The notes under the pieces: generated by a model
Seen by the model: the letters and a program-made list of their open reading frames with translations, nothing else
What the model was told of the DNA's origin: nothing
The model's database searches: none
Assembly: GCA_040414865.1 (NCBI GenBank)
Contig: JBEDUR010000065.1
Location: 1-7,477 of the forward strand
From: Palsa-461 sp040414865
GTDB taxonomy: Bacteria; Actinomycetota; Acidimicrobiia; Acidimicrobiales; RAAP-2
DNA: 7,477 nt
Reading direction: 5' to 3'
Program-made: the position numbers and the translations under genes
In this document: positions 5,779 to 7,477 of the stretch, piece by piece
How the letters are laid out: every line of letters starts with the position of its first letter
Numbering within the stretch: the first letter of the stretch is position 1

Positions 5779-6024
5779 ATCGGGATCAGCGCATGCCGAT
5801 AAGCGGCGGCGGCGCCGAGCCAAGATCACCGTGGCGCCCGATACGCGACTGCCCCATCCGAGGGCTTCGCCTGATCGCCACGGGCCGAGTGGCCTCCGCG
5901 CCGATTCCGACGTGGTGGCCGACGGGGGACTTCGTCGAGTCCGTCCAAAAGTGCCTTGAGTTCAATACCGGCGGAATGGTCGGATCGGTGGATCGAACGA
6001 CGAGCGAACGCCGACCCTTGCCTT
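5744..6024. other. Gene-free spacer between converging amidase and usp genes
   Basis: These 281 bases lie between two converging stop codons. Open frames across it lack ribosome sites or recognisable protein motifs, and I take them as chance. Apart from the amidase stem-loop at its left end, it holds a small hairpin, GGACT-TCGTCG-AGTCC (5927-5942). There is no T-tract, no tRNA-like fold and no repeat array. It is unusually long for this tightly packed window, so a small RNA or gene remnant cannot be excluded. Confidence 0.5.
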
Positions 6025-6498
6025 TTACTCGTAGCGCAGGACGACCACTGGGCACTTCGCGTGGTGGACCAAGTGCTGGCTCACAGACCCCAGCAACATA
6101 CCCATGAACGCGCCCCGGCCGCGACTGCCGACAACCACCATCGCTGCTGCCTTCGATGCGTCGACCAGGATCTGCGACGGGTGCCCATCGATGGCCAACC
6201 GGCGGACCGGCACTCCGGGGTACTCCTTGTGCACCGCCTGCTCCGCAGCGTCGAGCTCGTGCTCGGCATTGGCTGCTGGGTTGTAGTCGTTGGGCATAGG
6301 CATCGGGCCGCCAATGCTCGGGTCCCCAATGCTCGGGTCCCCGTAGCCCTTCGGCCACCCCCAGACCGCGACGAGCACCACCTCACCCTCCATCATCTCG
6401 GCCTGACGAGCACCCCACTTGACCGCGTCCATCGAATGCGTCGAACCATCCACACCAACGACGATCCGCGACCTCTCCGATCCCTCGGTTGTACTCAT
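6025..6498 (-). CDS. Universal stress protein, UspA family, ATP-binding type
   Basis: This is a 157-residue single-domain universal stress protein. After a short N-tail, RIVVGVDGS (11-19) gives the first strand with D17. VVVGSRGRGAFMGMLLGSVS (121-140) contains the ATP-binding pattern G-2x-G-9x-G-S (G124, G127, G137, S138). HHAKCPVVVLR forms the last strand. USPs of this type bind ATP, usually dimerise, and are induced by starvation, hypoxia or other stress; the exact role here is unknown. The loop after the second strand carries a GDPSI duplication (53-62) followed by PMPMP, making it longer than usual. The ATG start at 6498 has a purine-rich AAAAGGAAGAG upstream with long spacing. It ends with TAA, unlike the other complete genes here. 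The gene lies 84 bases downstream of the tRNA on the same strand, with no terminator seen between, so partial readthrough is possible. No DNA-binding site for a stress regulator is evident upstream. Confidence 0.92.
   Translation of the reverse strand: MSTTEGSERSRIVVGVDGSTHSMDAVKWGARQAEMMEGEVVLVAVWGWPKGYGDPSIGDPSIGGPMPMPNDYNPAANAEHELDAAEQAVHKEYPGVPVRRLAIDGHPSQILVDASKAAAMVVVGSRGRGAFMGMLLGSVSQHLVHHAKCPVVVLRYE
6311..6340 (-). repeat. Perfect 15-bp tandem duplication inside the usp gene
   Basis: CCAATGCTCGGGTCC occurs twice head to tail (6311-6325 and 6326-6340, plus-strand reading). The unit is five codons, so the frame is kept, giving GDPSIGDPSI at residues 53-62 in a surface loop. Identity of the copies suggests a recent slippage event. 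Confidence 0.95.
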
Positions 6499-6582
6499 GT
6501 CAGTCGCTCTTCCTTTTCGCTTGCGGCTCCGGACGTTGTGTCTCGATGGTGACCAGGGAGGCTAAGAATGCACAATGATCCG

Positions 6583-6666
6583 TGCCCGGAGCGGGACTCG
6601 AACCCGCACGCCGTTGCCGGCAAAGGCTTTTGAGGCCTCCGCGTCTACCGATTCCGCCATCCGGGC
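6583..6666 (-). tRNA. tRNA-Leu, anticodon CAA
   Basis: The leftward strand folds into an 84-base class II tRNA. The acceptor stem is GCCCGGA/TCCGGGC with discriminator A (6583). The D-arm is GCG/CGC with an AATCGGTAGA-type loop. The anticodon stem is GAGGC/GCCTT with one G-U pair and loop CTCAAAA. The long variable arm is CCG-GCAA-CGG, and the T-arm is GCGGG-TTCGAGT-CCCGC. The anticodon CAA (bases 6632-6630) reads the leucine codon TTG. The long variable arm, the A at 73 and the CAA anticodon all fit tRNA-Leu and rule out Ser and Tyr. The 3' CCA is not encoded (CGG follows), so it must be added by tRNA nucleotidyltransferase. No intron. Confidence 0.96.
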
Positions 6667-6675
6667 CGGGAGATC

Positions 6676-6706
6676 GAGCCTACCGGCGGGCCCCGGGGCC
6701 AGGCTC
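6676..6706. terminator. Candidate hairpin between the dioxygenase gene and tRNA-Leu
   Basis: GAGCCT (6676-6681) and AGGCTC (6701-6706) are a perfect 6-bp inverted repeat whose loop contains the 12-bp palindrome GGCCCCGGGGCC (6689-6700). It lies 26 bases after the dioxygenase stop and ten bases before the tRNA. The left arm overlaps TAGGCT (6682-6677), which fits the -10 pattern TANNNT ten bases upstream of the tRNA 5' end. The same bases may therefore end one transcript and start the next. No T-tract and no good -35 are seen, so both calls are weak. Confidence 0.33.
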
Positions 6707-6731
6707 TGGCGCTCTGGGTCTTCGGCTCGGA

Positions 6732-7477
6732 TCACTGCGGCCGGGTGAGCACGGTCCGGGGGTGGCGTCCGTCGACGTAGCCGAGGAACGGGGGGTAGAT
6801 GTTGTACCCAAGCAGTTCCTGAAGACGCTCCGGGAGCTCGCGGACGATCGACCTCGGGACGGCCAGGCAGTGGTTCTCCTGCGGGCGCAGCCAGCTCACG
6901 ACGTACTCGAGGATGACGCCCAACCGGGCTTGCTCGGTGCGGTTGGCTCCACCAGCGTGGACAAGGTTGCCGAGGTACAGGAGCATCGAGCCGGCTGGCA
7001 TCTCGGCCACGACGATCTCGTCGTCGCGCCCGGGACGACGGCCCGCCTCCCAGCGATGGCTCCCCGGGACGAGCATTGTTGCCCCGTTGGCCTCGGTGAA
7101 GTCGTCGAGCGGCCACATCGAGTTGACCACCACCGGCGGATGGGGCGACGGCAGGGGATAGACACCCTCGTCACGATGCAGCGCCTGAGCGGTCTCGTCG
7201 GGCCCGATTTGGATCGCGACCGGGGCGCTCAACTGGTAGTGGCCGAGCACGGCGTCGAGCACGCCGAGCAGCAGGGGATCGGTGGCGGTCTGATCGAAGG
7301 TCCGGGTCTTCGCGAACATCGCGTAGACGCGCTGGGTCGAGAAACCCTCGAAGTCGTTGCGACCGCTGGGAGTGTCGGCCAGCACGCGATGGAGATCGGC
7401 GCGCTTGGCGGCCACGTCGTCCGGCTCGAGCATGTCCTCGACGATCACGTACCCGTTCTGGCCGAGACACTCCGTCA
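6732..7477 (-). CDS. Phytanoyl-CoA dioxygenase (PhyH) family protein, 5' end at window edge
   Basis: This is a non-haem Fe(II)/2-oxoglutarate-dependent oxygenase of the PhyH family, which hydroxylates small molecules or lipids using O2. Numbering from the GTG at 7448, the iron ligands are H91 and D93 in ALHRDEGVYPLP and H164 in NLVHAGGANRT. R175 fits the 2-oxoglutarate carboxylate contact. NGATMLVPGSHRWE (121-134) is a family hallmark. That GTG is unlikely to be the true start: the frame stays open to the edge and reads TECLGQNGYVIVEDML, and NGYVIVEDML is the usual PhyH N-terminal strand. The last two window bases (7476-7477) read TG in this frame, so an ATG or GTG at 7478-7476 is a plausible start just outside. 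Hence about 248 residues, within the normal range. The substrate cannot be read from sequence; bacterial members act on very diverse compounds, and no neighbouring gene gives a clue. Confidence 0.88.
   Translation of the reverse strand, partial: TECLGQNGYVIVEDMLEPDDVAAKRADLHRVLADTPSGRNDFEGFSTQRVYAMFAKTRTFDQTATDPLLLGVLDAVLGHYQLSAPVAIQIGPDETAQALHRDEGVYPLPSPHPPVVVNSMWPLDDFTEANGATMLVPGSHRWEAGRRPGRDDEIVVAEMPAGSMLLYLGNLVHAGGANRTEQARLGVILEYVVSWLRPQENHCLAVPRSIVRELPERLQELLGYNIYPPFLGYVDGRHPRTVLTRPQ

Noticed and set aside
5923..5945. DosR-box-like GGGGACT...AGTCC near a universal stress protein gene
   Set aside because: The half-sites are six bases apart where the DosR consensus has about two, and the site is downstream of usp, not in its promoter. 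It is better read as a small hairpin.
5786..6358. Leftward 190-codon open frame across the spacer and the end of usp
   Set aside because: It lies out of frame with the clear usp gene, lacks a ribosome site and shows no domain.
6562..7116. Leftward 184-codon open frame running through the tRNA
   Set aside because: It overlaps a well-folded tRNA and the dioxygenase in another frame, and it resembles no protein family.
1..7477. CRISPR array, transposon ends, attachment site, toxin-antitoxin or phage-defence cassette
   Set aside because: I looked on both strands and found no spaced repeats, no transposase motifs, no duplicated tRNA 3' end and no defence-type proteins. The window is mostly housekeeping genes.

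Overview
The window is GC-rich chromosomal DNA with closely packed genes, frequent GTG starts and mostly TGA stops. It looks like a high-GC actinobacterium. I lean toward a deep-branching class such as Acidimicrobiia, but that is an inference from style and gene content; nothing in the sequence proves it. The content is mainly core metabolism. I see no CRISPR array, insertion sequence, phage gene or toxin-antitoxin pair.

Layout. The left edge holds the 3' end of trpB and a complete trpA, translationally coupled and reading rightward (1-1315). They converge tail to tail, with a 16-base gap, on a leftward type II fatty-acid synthesis operon ordered fabD-fabG-acpP-fabF (4784 down to 1332). Its junctions are tight: a GTGA overlap, a 47-base gap carrying the ribosome site of acpP, and a TGATG overlap. 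No fabH is present here. Upstream of fabD, a short divergent promoter region (4785-4915) also serves a rightward nitrilase-superfamily amidase of the Nit1 (deaminated glutathione amidase-like) type (4916-5743). A 281-base gene-free spacer follows. Then come a leftward UspA-type universal stress protein (6498-6025), a leftward tRNA-Leu with anticodon CAA (6666-6583), and a leftward phytanoyl-CoA dioxygenase-like gene that runs to the right edge and probably starts at or just past it.

How the genes work together. TrpB and TrpA form tryptophan synthase. FabD loads malonyl groups onto the carrier protein AcpP, FabF condenses them with the growing acyl chain, and FabG performs the first reduction. 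FabH, the dehydratase and the enoyl reductase must be encoded elsewhere. The amidase, stress protein and dioxygenase have no evident link to these pathways.

The most unusual item is FabD. It carries about 100 extra C-terminal residues that resemble a biotinyl/lipoyl-type barrel but contain no lysine, so the extension cannot be biotinylated or lipoylated in the usual way. Secondary points are several hairpins at gene junctions, a near-perfect 12-bp direct repeat at the fabD/fabG junction, and a perfect 15-bp in-frame tandem duplication in the stress-protein gene.
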